Shown here one piece after another: positions 11,702 through 17,915 of a stretch of DNA of 18,008 nucleotides. A model generated the notes under the pieces. That model made no database searches, had not been told where the DNA came from, and worked only from the letters and a program-made list of their open reading frames with translations. Position numbers and translations under genes: made by a program. This stretch comes from an uncultured Opitutia bacterium (lineage in GTDB: Bacteria > Verrucomicrobiota > Verrucomicrobiia > Opitutales > UBA953): NCBI GenBank assembly GCA_903882335.1, contig CAIRWP010000092.1, forward strand, positions 1-18,008. Reading direction: 5' to 3'. How positions within the stretch are numbered: position 1 is the first letter of the stretch; every line of letters starts with the position of its first letter.

Positions 11702-11716
11702 CAGGTGTATCACCTG
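11702..11716. promoter_or_regulatory. Perfect inverted repeat CAGGTG-TAT-CACCTG in the DUF1501 leader
   Basis: Six-base arms at 11702-11707 and 11711-11716 flank a 3-base spacer, 28 to 42 bp upstream of the DUF1501 ATG. It could be an operator for a dimeric regulator of the operon or a small hairpin in the mRNA leader. The 3-nt loop makes a stable hairpin possible but short. No regulator gene is present in the window to pair with it. Confidence 0.4.
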
Positions 11717-11725
11717 GCGGTTGCC

Positions 11726-11744
11726 TTAAAATAACAAAAATATA
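11726..11744 (-). promoter_or_regulatory. AT-rich patch, possible promoter region for the leftward operon
   Basis: Nineteen bases contain only one C or G in otherwise very GC-rich DNA, 52-70 bp upstream of the DUF1501 ATG. On the minus strand it reads TATATT and TATTTT, either of which could serve as a -10 element. Nothing resembling a -35 hexamer lies 16-18 bp upstream of either, because that stretch is G/C tracts. The call rests on position and composition alone. Confidence 0.25.
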
Positions 11745-11753
11745 CCCCCCGGA

Positions 11754-11807
11754 GGGCGGTGGGGGGTCGGGGGACACCCCGGGACAGCCAGGGGGGTCCC
11801 CTTGGGG
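11754..11807 (+). other. G-tract cluster matching the G-quadruplex consensus
   Basis: On the plus strand G-runs of 3, 6, 5, 3, 6 and 4 bases (11754-11756, 11761-11766, 11769-11773, 11781-11783, 11791-11796, 11804-11807) are separated by 4, 2, 7, 7 and 7 bases, satisfying the G3+N1-7 pattern. The same bases also contain GGGGAC/GTCCCC arms (11770-11775 and 11796-11801), so a hairpin is an alternative. The cluster lies between the two divergent transcription units. Confidence 0.45.
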
Positions 11808-11818
11808 CAATCTACCTT

Positions 11819-11847
11819 TTGACAACCCCCTGAACCCCCCGTAGATA
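11819..11847 (+). promoter_or_regulatory. Sigma70-type promoter candidate for the rightward two-gene unit
   Basis: A perfect -35 hexamer TTGACA (11819-11824) is followed after exactly 17 bp by TAGATA (11842-11847), which keeps the important first T and A of the -10 consensus but matches only three of six positions. The spacer is made of two near-identical A(A)C-tract blocks. Transcription would start near 11854, leaving a leader of only about 10 nt before the ATG at 11865. No Shine-Dalgarno sequence could fit there, and none is seen. Confidence 0.5.
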
Positions 11848-11864
11848 ACCGCCCTACCCGGCCC

Positions 11865-14495
11865 ATGAGCACCCCCTCCCCTGACCAGCAACCGAGCGAG
11901 GAGCCCAAGGCGCTGACCTGGGGCTTCCGCCTCGTCCTCCTCTCCTCGGCCCTCTATATCGCGGGTTGCTCGGCCTATTTCTCGGTCCTGGGCCTCGGCC
12001 AGCTCTTCACCGGCTCGGAAGGCCCGGTCATGATCATGGCGGCCTCGCTCGAAGTCGGCAAACTGGTCGCCGCCTCCTTCCTCTACCGCTACTGGCACCT
12101 GATCACGGGGGTGCTCCGCTTCTACCTCACCCTCGCGGTACTGGTGCTGATCGCCATCACCTCCCTCGGTAATTACGGCTACCTCGCCCGCGCCTACGAG
12201 AAGACCGCCACCACCATCGCCCGCAACGAGACCGAGATCGCCACCTTGGAGAAGACCATCGCGGACAGCCAGCGGCAGATCGACGACGCCCGCGGCAAGA
12301 CGGTCCGCGTCAACACCGCCAGCCGCGAGGACATCGCCAAACTGCAAGGCCGCATCACCCAGGCCGGCGAGACCCTCGCCCAGTCGCTGGCCCGCCTGCA
12401 GGAACAGCGCAAGGCCCTCGACGCCCGCCGCGCCCAGGACAGCTCCGCCCCGGCCCAGCGCGCCGCCGAGCTCGGTGCGACCCTCGCCAAGAGCATCGCG
12501 GCCGAGGAAGCCGCCGTCGCCAAGGCGATCGCGGCCCAAGAGACCGCCATCACCGGCCTCAACGACCGCCTCAAGGTCCTCGACCAGGCCGTCGCGGCGT
12601 ACACCGCCCAAGGCACGACCAGCTCCTACCTGATCTTCGAACAGGACAACGTGAAGAAAGGCCAGGAGCTGCGCGAGCAGCAGAAGCCCGAGCGCGAGGC
12701 GATCCTGGCCAAGCTCACCGAGGCCTCCGCCGCCGTCGCCCGCCTGCGCGCCGACGGGGCCGCCCGCGTCGAGCGGCTGCGCGCCGACCAGGCCCGGGTG
12801 AACGCCGACGCCGCCAAGGAATCCGCCCAACTGCGCGACCAGTTCAAGGGCGAACTCGCCCGCCTCGATGACGAGGAAAAGACCCTCCGCAAGACCGGAG
12901 AAGAGAGCCTCGCTGGACTCGAGAAGCAGCTCGCCGCCTTGCAGGAGCAAGGCCAAACCAAGGCCGGCCTGACCGAAGGCGAGGTCGAAGCCCTCTATAA
13001 GGTCAACCGCGAGCGCACCGAGCAGATCCACAAGCTGCGCGACCAGATCGCCGCCACCGACATCGGCTCCTACCGCTTCGTCGCCCGGGCTTTCGACGCC
13101 GAGGCGACCGACGTGGTGAAGTGGCTGATGCTCGCGCTCGTCGCGGTCTTCGACCCGCTCGCCGTCACGCTCGTCGTGGCCTTCAACATGGCCCTCACGC
13201 GCGGTCGCGCCGGCGTCGCGGTCGCCGGCGGTACCGGCTCCGCTCCGGCGGACCTGGCCGGCGCCTCGACACCGGTCGCCCCGACCGCTCCCGCCCCTCG
13301 GCGCGGCCAATGGACGCGGGTCGAGATCATCATCGCGTCCGTCCTGGCCGGCATCCTGCTCCTCCTCTTCGCCTGGCTATGGATGTCCGATCGCAGCGAG
13401 CGGGCGGCCCGCGGTAATTTCGGCACCGCCAACGTGATCCCTGGGGATAGCTTCGCGGTCCTGACCTTCCGCCCCGAAGAACTCCGCCAGAAAGGCAGCA
13501 AAGCCTTCCCGGAGTGGCTTGAACGTACGGGCGGCAAAGGCCTTTCCACCGCCGTGGGCGAACTCATGAAGAACGGCCTGGACCCCCACTCCGACCTTTA
13601 CGCGTTCGCGAAGTTTCCCGCCGACGCCAAGGACGCCGGCGACGGCTCCCGGCCGGTCATGCTCTGCGGCCTGGTGATCCGCGTCGTCGACCCGACCATC
13701 GCCGAGGCGGCCCTTTCGCGCATCGCCGACCAACTGAACAACTCCCTCCGCGGCGAGACCTCCAAGAACGCCTCGAACCTCACCCGCAGCCGCTCGATGA
13801 TCAAGCATGGGGAGGGCCGTTACATGGACCCGGAAGGCGGGTTTTTTACCTTTGGTCTGACGAACCGGACCGCGATTATCTTGGTTGAGTTCGAAGGCGA
13901 CCCCGCCGCCCCGTGCGTGGAGAAGGAAATCCGCCATTGCCTGACCCGGCCCGAGGCGCGCCTGCGCAAACCCGGCGAGCTCCCCGAGATCCTGCCGCAC
14001 TACGCGAGCGACCAGCCGGGCGCCCTGACGCTCTGGCTCGATGCCAACCGTTTCTTCCGCCGCCTACCCATGGGCGCCGCCACCCGGACCCGTTACGAGC
14101 AGATGCGCCCGGCCATGGAGTTCGAACTGCTCCTGGCGCTGGAGGCGGTCGGCAACGACTCGCTTTCCATCGCGGCGAGCTACCTCTACCAATTCGATCG
14201 CTTCGCCGACGGCGCCACCCGCGACCCCGTCAAACTGATGGCCAAGCTGGCGGCCCCGAAGGAACCGGACCTCGGCTGGAAGCTCATGAATCGCTGCGTC
14301 GACACGCTGGATTACGACTCCCTCATCGAGCGCATGCGCGGCGCCCTCGGCGATGACAAGCGCCCCGGCGCCCAGCTGGTGCGCGTCGAGAAGACGGTGC
14401 CGACCGGTCGCGACGCCAAGTTCACGATCTCCGCCCGCTTCGACCCGAAGGCCGGCCCGCCCTTGGTCACGGCGATGCAGATTCTCGCGCAGTAA
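11865..14495 (+). CDS. Inner-membrane protein with extracytoplasmic coiled-coil hairpin and large C-terminal domain
   Basis: I do not recognise this 876-aa protein by name. Three hydrophobic helices lie near 21-45, 53-74 and 83-107. Residues 112-395 are a Glu/Lys/Arg/Ala-rich coiled coil interrupted at 245-262 (TAQGTTSSYLIF). A fourth helix is at 417-441 (WLMLALVAVFDPLAVTLVVA), then a Pro/Ala/Gly linker, a fifth helix at 486-507, and a C-terminal domain at 510-876. Basic residues flank the presumed inner ends (RYWH at 75-78, TRGRAG at 445-450, RRGQWTR at 479-485), so the positive-inside rule puts both the coil and the C-terminal domain outside the cytoplasm. The first 110 residues and the FDPLAV helix remind me of an uncharacterised membrane protein of T4-like and marine phages. 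The C-terminal part vaguely resembles DUF3352/DUF4836-like exported domains. Both are impressions that need profile searches. It is followed after 6 bp by a lipoprotein gene, with which it probably works. Confidence 0.88.
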   Translation: MSTPSPDQQPSEEPKALTWGFRLVLLSSALYIAGCSAYFSVLGLGQLFTGSEGPVMIMAASLEVGKLVAASFLYRYWHLITGVLRFYLTLAVLVLIAITSLGNYGYLARAYEKTATTIARNETEIATLEKTIADSQRQIDDARGKTVRVNTASREDIAKLQGRITQAGETLAQSLARLQEQRKALDARRAQDSSAPAQRAAELGATLAKSIAAEEAAVAKAIAAQETAITGLNDRLKVLDQAVAAYTAQGTTSSYLIFEQDNVKKGQELREQQKPEREAILAKLTEASAAVARLRADGAARVERLRADQARVNADAAKESAQLRDQFKGELARLDDEEKTLRKTGEESLAGLEKQLAALQEQGQTKAGLTEGEVEALYKVNRERTEQIHKLRDQIAATDIGSYRFVARAFDAEATDVVKWLMLALVAVFDPLAVTLVVAFNMALTRGRAGVAVAGGTGSAPADLAGASTPVAPTAPAPRRGQWTRVEIIIASVLAGILLLLFAWLWMSDRSERAARGNFGTANVIPGDSFAVLTFRPEELRQKGSKAFPEWLERTGGKGLSTAVGELMKNGLDPHSDLYAFAKFPADAKDAGDGSRPVMLCGLVIRVVDPTIAEAALSRIADQLNNSLRGETSKNASNLTRSRSMIKHGEGRYMDPEGGFFTFGLTNRTAIILVEFEGDPAAPCVEKEIRHCLTRPEARLRKPGELPEILPHYASDQPGALTLWLDANRFFRRLPMGAATRTRYEQMRPAMEFELLLALEAVGNDSLSIAASYLYQFDRFADGATRDPVKLMAKLAAPKEPDLGWKLMNRCVDTLDYDSLIERMRGALGDDKRPGAQLVRVEKTVPTGRDAKFTISARFDPKAGPPLVTAMQILAQ

Positions 14496-14501
14496 GCCCG
14501 C

Positions 14502-15965
14502 ATGGAAAGCCGCCGCGGACAATGGACCCTGTGGCTGCTGGCCGCGGGCTCCTTCGTCTTGGTCGGCTGTCGCACGCCGACGGGCAGCGAGGAAAGTTCG
14601 TCGTGGTTCAACTTCTCTTCCCGGCGGGGCGGACAGGGCCGAAGCTCCGCCGCTACGGCTAAACCTGAGAAAAAGCCGCTGGCGACCGCGACCGAGCGGA
14701 CCGCGGAGGTCCCGCCTAGCCCGAAGCCCGCCCCCGCGAAGACTACGGAGTCGGCCCAACCGACGAAAACCGCGGAGAACAAAACGGCCCCCATCGCCCC
14801 GCCGAAAGCGGCGACGCCGACGGCGACGCCTCCTGCCGTGGCCGCGACCGGCGGACCGGAAGCGCGCCGGCTACCTGTGCGCATCGACGCTGGCCCGACT
14901 CCCGAGCCCCGGGCGCCTGCTTCCAGTCTTGGCTTGAAGTCGCCGACCGAGGCCAGCCCCACCCTGCGAACGAACCCGCCGCTCGAACTCGCGATTCCCG
15001 AGCGCGCCCGCGCCACCGGCTCGCCGGCCACGCCTCTGACGATCGAGCCCGGCCAAGGGACGAAGGACCTTCGTCCCGGCACGGCCTTGCCGCTGCCCGT
15101 GCCCGTCGCGACGACCGGCCGCCGTCCGCCGAAGACGTCCTTGCGCCTGCCGGGCCTCGACGCCACGGAGCCGGCCACGACCGACCGGCCTCGGCTTACC
15201 CTACCCGAGGTCACCGGATCCTCCGCTCAACGCGAAGCCCAGCCCGCGTTGCACCTGCCTACCGGCGAAGCCCCGGCGGCCCGGGAAGGGTTGTCGCCCA
15301 AACTCCCGCTCGGGAGCCTGGACGAGCCCACCCGCGGTCGCACCGCTGACGCGACGAGTCTTCCTGGTCTGGCGGCGCTCGCGCCCCTGGGCGAGGAGCG
15401 TACCGGGCGACCGATCTCGGGGATTGGCGGTCTGGACGAACCGACGTCGAAGAAGCTTCCGGCGAGCGGCCTGGCGCTCCCCTCACCCGAAGCGGGCCCG
15501 ACGCAAGCGTCCGCGACCAACACCCGTCTGGCGCTGCCGACCGTGGCGGCCGCCGACCCAAGTCGTGACCCGGCCGAACGTCTGCGCATCGCGATCGGCG
15601 AGGTCGCACCAACACCGGTGGCCTCCGGTCCCGGCCCCGACACGTCGGCGGGCAAGCCCCCGGAACGCGCCGACCGGCCTCTCGCCCCCTCCCGCGCCCT
15701 GCCGCCCTTCGATCCGGCGAGCGGTGCGACGTCCTCCGGCGAGCGGGCGCTCCGCGCCACCGCTCCGGAGGCCAAGCCGACGGTCGCGACCGTCCCCGTG
15801 CCCTTCCGCCTCAGTGCCTGGGTCTCCGACGAGGAAACCCACCGCCGCTGGCGCGAGCAGCAGGTCGACCGGGCCGGTGCCGAGGAGAAAGCCCGTCAGG
15901 CCGAGCAGGAACGTCTCCGGCAGGCACTGCTCCGCTTCCTCGTCCCCGTCGCGCCGGCGAAGTGA
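14502..15965 (+). CDS. Lipoprotein with thirteen 18-residue-type repeats
   Basis: I do not recognise this 487-aa protein. Residues 1-23 are a lipoprotein signal: Arg residues at 4-5, a hydrophobic core, and lipobox L20-V-G-C23. Cleavage would leave an acylated Cys followed by Arg, with no Asp at +2, so outer-membrane sorting is plausible. Residues 24-120 are Ser/Lys/Pro/Thr-rich and probably disordered. Residues 124-360 are a regular series of 17-19-residue units, each starting with an L-x-L-like triplet and continuing with Pro/Ala/Thr/Gly and charged residues. Residues 440-480 form a charged helix (DEETHRRWREQQ onward) ending in a hydrophobic LLRFLVPV. No enzyme signature is present. The gene lies 6 bp after the membrane-protein gene without its own promoter or Shine-Dalgarno sequence, so the two should be co-expressed. 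It ends 9 bp before the end of the convergent metallophosphoesterase gene. A structural, envelope-spanning role is inference. Confidence 0.88.
   Translation: MESRRGQWTLWLLAAGSFVLVGCRTPTGSEESSSWFNFSSRRGGQGRSSAATAKPEKKPLATATERTAEVPPSPKPAPAKTTESAQPTKTAENKTAPIAPPKAATPTATPPAVAATGGPEARRLPVRIDAGPTPEPRAPASSLGLKSPTEASPTLRTNPPLELAIPERARATGSPATPLTIEPGQGTKDLRPGTALPLPVPVATTGRRPPKTSLRLPGLDATEPATTDRPRLTLPEVTGSSAQREAQPALHLPTGEAPAAREGLSPKLPLGSLDEPTRGRTADATSLPGLAALAPLGEERTGRPISGIGGLDEPTSKKLPASGLALPSPEAGPTQASATNTRLALPTVAAADPSRDPAERLRIAIGEVAPTPVASGPGPDTSAGKPPERADRPLAPSRALPPFDPASGATSSGERALRATAPEAKPTVATVPVPFRLSAWVSDEETHRRWREQQVDRAGAEEKARQAEQERLRQALLRFLVPVAPAK
14871..15581 (+). repeat. Tandem 18-residue protein repeats within the lipoprotein
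   Basis: Unit starts are residues 124 (LPVR), 143 (LGLK), 161 (LELA), 179 (LTIE), 196 (LPLP), 214 (LRLP), 232 (LTLP), 250 (LHLP), 268 (LPLG), 287 (LPGL), 305 (ISGI), 324 (LALP) and 343 (LALP). A possible fourteenth starts at 361 (LRIA). Spacings are 19, 18, 18, 17, 18, 18, 18, 18, 19, 18, 19, 19 and 18. Only the opening hydrophobic triplet, and often a Pro at position 4, is conserved. The rest of each unit is a variable Pro/Ala/Thr-rich filler, except that GLDEPT or SLDEPT recurs at 272-277 and 310-315. The conserved length with diverged sequence suggests structural selection rather than recent duplication. Confidence 0.7.
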
Positions 15966-15974
15966 CCGCCGGGC

Positions 15975-17072
15975 TCAGGCCCAGGGAATCGTGAATTGGT
16001 TCTGCGGCGACGCGTTGGTCTGCTTCCGCGTCGGGGAATAGTCGAACGTCCGCATCGTGCCGTCCCGGCGCATCTCCAGCAGGCGCAGCCAGCCGTCGCC
16101 ACCGTTGGGCTTCATCTGGAAATTGACCAGTACCTGCGGCACAGGCCGGCCCTTCGGGGTGGCGGAGACGAACCGCCCCAACCCATCCGCGGTGACGTGG
16201 CCGTTCAAGGTCAGGATGAAGTTCTCGTGCCGCGCGATCAGCTTTGTCCAGACCTCCTCGCCGTCGTTGATGTCGGGTTGGGCCTTCGCGAAATAGGTGT
16301 GCGGGTTGTGGTTCTGCTTCTTGCCGAAGCGGACCTGGTCGTAGCGCGTGTCGTCGTGGTAGATGTGCGCGTGGGTGAGGAGGATGACTTCCCGGTCGGG
16401 GTGCGCCCCCACGACGTCATTCGCCCACCGGAGCACGTCGTTGCGCGGTCCGAACTCCAGGCAGAGGACCAGGAAACGACGGCCACCCGCCTCGAGGAAA
16501 TGCCAGCTGTTCTCGGAGCGATCGGGCTCCCTGTCGTAGGTGCCCTTCCAGTGGGCGGCCTTCGCCAGTTCCGCGACCGGCAGGTACTGCGACATCAGCG
16601 TGGTCCGGTCCGCGCAGCCCCCGCCGGGACCGTAGTCGTGATTACCCGGCACCAGGCACAGCGGCATCTTCGCATCGAGCAGGACCTGGAGCGCGCGGCG
16701 GGCGTTCTCCCATTGGGGCACGGTGTTGCTGTTGGTGATGTCGCCCAGGTGAAGCACCCCCGCGATGCGGCGGCGTTCGCGCTGCTCGACGACCCAGCGG
16801 GTCTGCGCGAGGAAAGTATCCGGATGCTTCTGCGAATAAAACTGGGTGTCGGGCAGCACCGCGAAGGTGATCGCGTCCTCGGCGGGCAGCGGCGGCTCGC
16901 CCGCGACGAAGACCGCGTCGGCGTAGGGATCGCGCTCGGGCTTGGCGGGCACCGGCGGCACCTTGGGCGCGTCGGCCCCGCGGGCGAAGAACGGCACGAA
17001 ACCCAACGACAGCGCGCTGGCACGGAGGAGGAAATCGCGGCGGGAAGGGCCGCCGGGGCGGGTGGAATCCAT
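15975..17072 (-). CDS. Tat-exported metallophosphoesterase
   Basis: This 365-aa enzyme belongs to the calcineurin-like phosphoesterases, which hydrolyse phosphomono- or diesters with two metal ions. Residues 10-33 hold a twin-arginine signal (S-R11-R12-D-F-L-L, then a hydrophobic run), so it acts outside the cytoplasm and is probably exported with its metals loaded. The metal ligands are in order: D75 in PDTQ (Gln replaces the His of the usual D-x-H, as I recall for this exported subgroup), D111 in HLGD, N144/H145 in GNHD (143-146), H234/H236 in THAH, and H292 in NGH. Length and order are normal. The substrate is not evident; exported relatives act on nucleotides, phospholipids or sugar phosphates. 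The gene is convergent with the lipoprotein gene (9-bp gap). An intrinsic terminator separates it from the upstream DUF1080 gene, so it needs its own promoter in about 50 bp, where I see no clear -35/-10 pair. Confidence 0.92.
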   Translation of the reverse strand: MDSTRPGGPSRRDFLLRASALSLGFVPFFARGADAPKVPPVPAKPERDPYADAVFVAGEPPLPAEDAITFAVLPDTQFYSQKHPDTFLAQTRWVVEQRERRRIAGVLHLGDITNSNTVPQWENARRALQVLLDAKMPLCLVPGNHDYGPGGGCADRTTLMSQYLPVAELAKAAHWKGTYDREPDRSENSWHFLEAGGRRFLVLCLEFGPRNDVLRWANDVVGAHPDREVILLTHAHIYHDDTRYDQVRFGKKQNHNPHTYFAKAQPDINDGEEVWTKLIARHENFILTLNGHVTADGLGRFVSATPKGRPVPQVLVNFQMKPNGGDGWLRLLEMRRDGTMRTFDYSPTRKQTNASPQNQFTIPWA

Positions 17073-17123
17073 GCTCCCTTGATAAGGCGAGGACGGAGGT
17101 CCGCCAGCGGAAACCCGTCCACG

Positions 17124-17154
17124 AAAACGGGCGGGACCCAGGGATCCCGCCCGT
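17124..17154 (-). terminator. Intrinsic terminator of the DUF1080 gene
   Basis: Ten-base perfect arms (17127-17136 and 17145-17154) flank an 8-base loop. Read on the minus strand, the GC-rich stem begins 24 nt after the DUF1080 stop and is followed by TTTT (17127-17124, the first T belonging to the stem). There is no T-run in the other direction, so it acts only on leftward transcription and insulates the metallophosphoesterase gene. Confidence 0.8.
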
Positions 17155-17178
17155 CGGCGTCACGATCGGGTGACGGGC

Positions 17179-17811
17179 TTACTTCAGTTCGGCGATCGCG
17201 AGGTTGCGGTACTCAACCTTCATCTTCACGCCGCCGTGCACCTGGAGACCGACCGGGGCGGCCTTGGGGTAGCCGGCATCGACGTAGTTGGCGACCTGCT
17301 CGCCGTTGATCCAGACCGTGTAGGTGTCGCCCTTGGCCTGAAAGCGGATCTTGTTCCACTCGCCGTTCTTCCAGAGCGTGGCGACCTTCGGAGCCCAGCC
17401 GGCCTCGGGGTACTTGCCGGTGTAGAAGGCGCCGGTCATGTCCTTCTTGAGGGAGCGGGAGACGCCGATCTGCATCTGGATGTCCTTCTTACCGGCCTCG
17501 TCGCGGCGGACCATGATGCCGCTGTCGATCTCGCCGTTGAAGCGGCATTCGCACTCGATGACGACGTCCTGGTAGGACTTCTCGGTGTAGAGCATGCTGC
17601 CCTTCTTGTAGTCCTTGAAGGAGTCCTTGTTTTCGCCGGCAAGGACGCCATCGGCGACGGTCCAGAAGGCTTCGGTGCTGGCGGTCTTCCAACCGGTGAG
17701 GTCCTTGCCGTTGAAGGCGGGGACGAAATCGGCCTTAGGTAGGGCTTCAGCGGCGCCGAGGGAGCCGACCAAGGCCAGGGCGAGGAGCGGGAGGAGGCGG
17801 AGGGAACGCAT
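17179..17811 (-). CDS. Secreted DUF1080 (3-keto-disaccharide hydrolase domain) protein
   Basis: This 210-aa protein has a signal peptide (about 1-21, MRSLRLLPLLALALVG onward, cleaved near GAAEA) followed by a single DUF1080 domain (PF06439), a concanavalin-like beta-sandwich of about 180 residues. The family signature FNGKDLTGW lies at 34-42. Later family features include a DSGIMVRR strand and a C-terminal GLQVHGGVKMKVEYRNLAI strand where family members usually have a GxIxLQxHG-type motif. Some members hydrolyse 3-keto-glycosides and others may only bind sugars, so enzymatic activity is not certain. I chose the ATG at 17811. An upstream TTG at 17835 stays in frame but adds eight residues before a good signal peptide. 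It is transcribed alone and ends in a strong intrinsic terminator. The 104-bp gap to the divergent gene on the right shows no convincing promoter. The likely role is extracellular sugar processing, consistent with the sulfatase operon. Confidence 0.92.
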   Translation of the reverse strand: MRSLRLLPLLALALVGSLGAAEALPKADFVPAFNGKDLTGWKTASTEAFWTVADGVLAGENKDSFKDYKKGSMLYTEKSYQDVVIECECRFNGEIDSGIMVRRDEAGKKDIQMQIGVSRSLKKDMTGAFYTGKYPEAGWAPKVATLWKNGEWNKIRFQAKGDTYTVWINGEQVANYVDAGYPKAAPVGLQVHGGVKMKVEYRNLAIAELK

Positions 17812-17915
17812 GGGGGTGCCGCCAAGACACCGCAAATCGGCGCCGGTTGCAAGCCTCGGTCGTCTTTCAAATTGCCAGCCGACGCCCCGCCCCCTTTAAC
17901 CAACGGACACCCCCT

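Noticed and set aside
11675..11713. N-terminal extension of DUF1501 to a GTG at 11713
   Set aside because: The added residues (IHLSQPQPLPAA) do not belong to the family and the codon lies inside the inverted repeat. The ATG at 11674 gives a normal Tat-signal start.
11761..11811. Small RNA or riboswitch in the divergent intergenic region
   Set aside because: The inverted repeats are explained by G/C tracts and no conserved riboswitch core or terminator could be recognised.
14502..15965. Lipoprotein gene as a non-coding or spurious GC-rich frame
   Set aside because: It has a textbook lipobox, a 6-bp spacing from the upstream gene, a regular 18-residue repeat and a charged C-terminal helix, so it is real.
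15966..15985. Shared terminator between the convergent lipoprotein and metallophosphoesterase genes
   Set aside because: Only a 4-bp GGGC/GCCC stem with no T-run is present, too weak to call.
17812..17835. Extension of the DUF1080 protein to a TTG at 17835
   Set aside because: It would put eight residues before a well-formed signal peptide that starts at the ATG at 17811.
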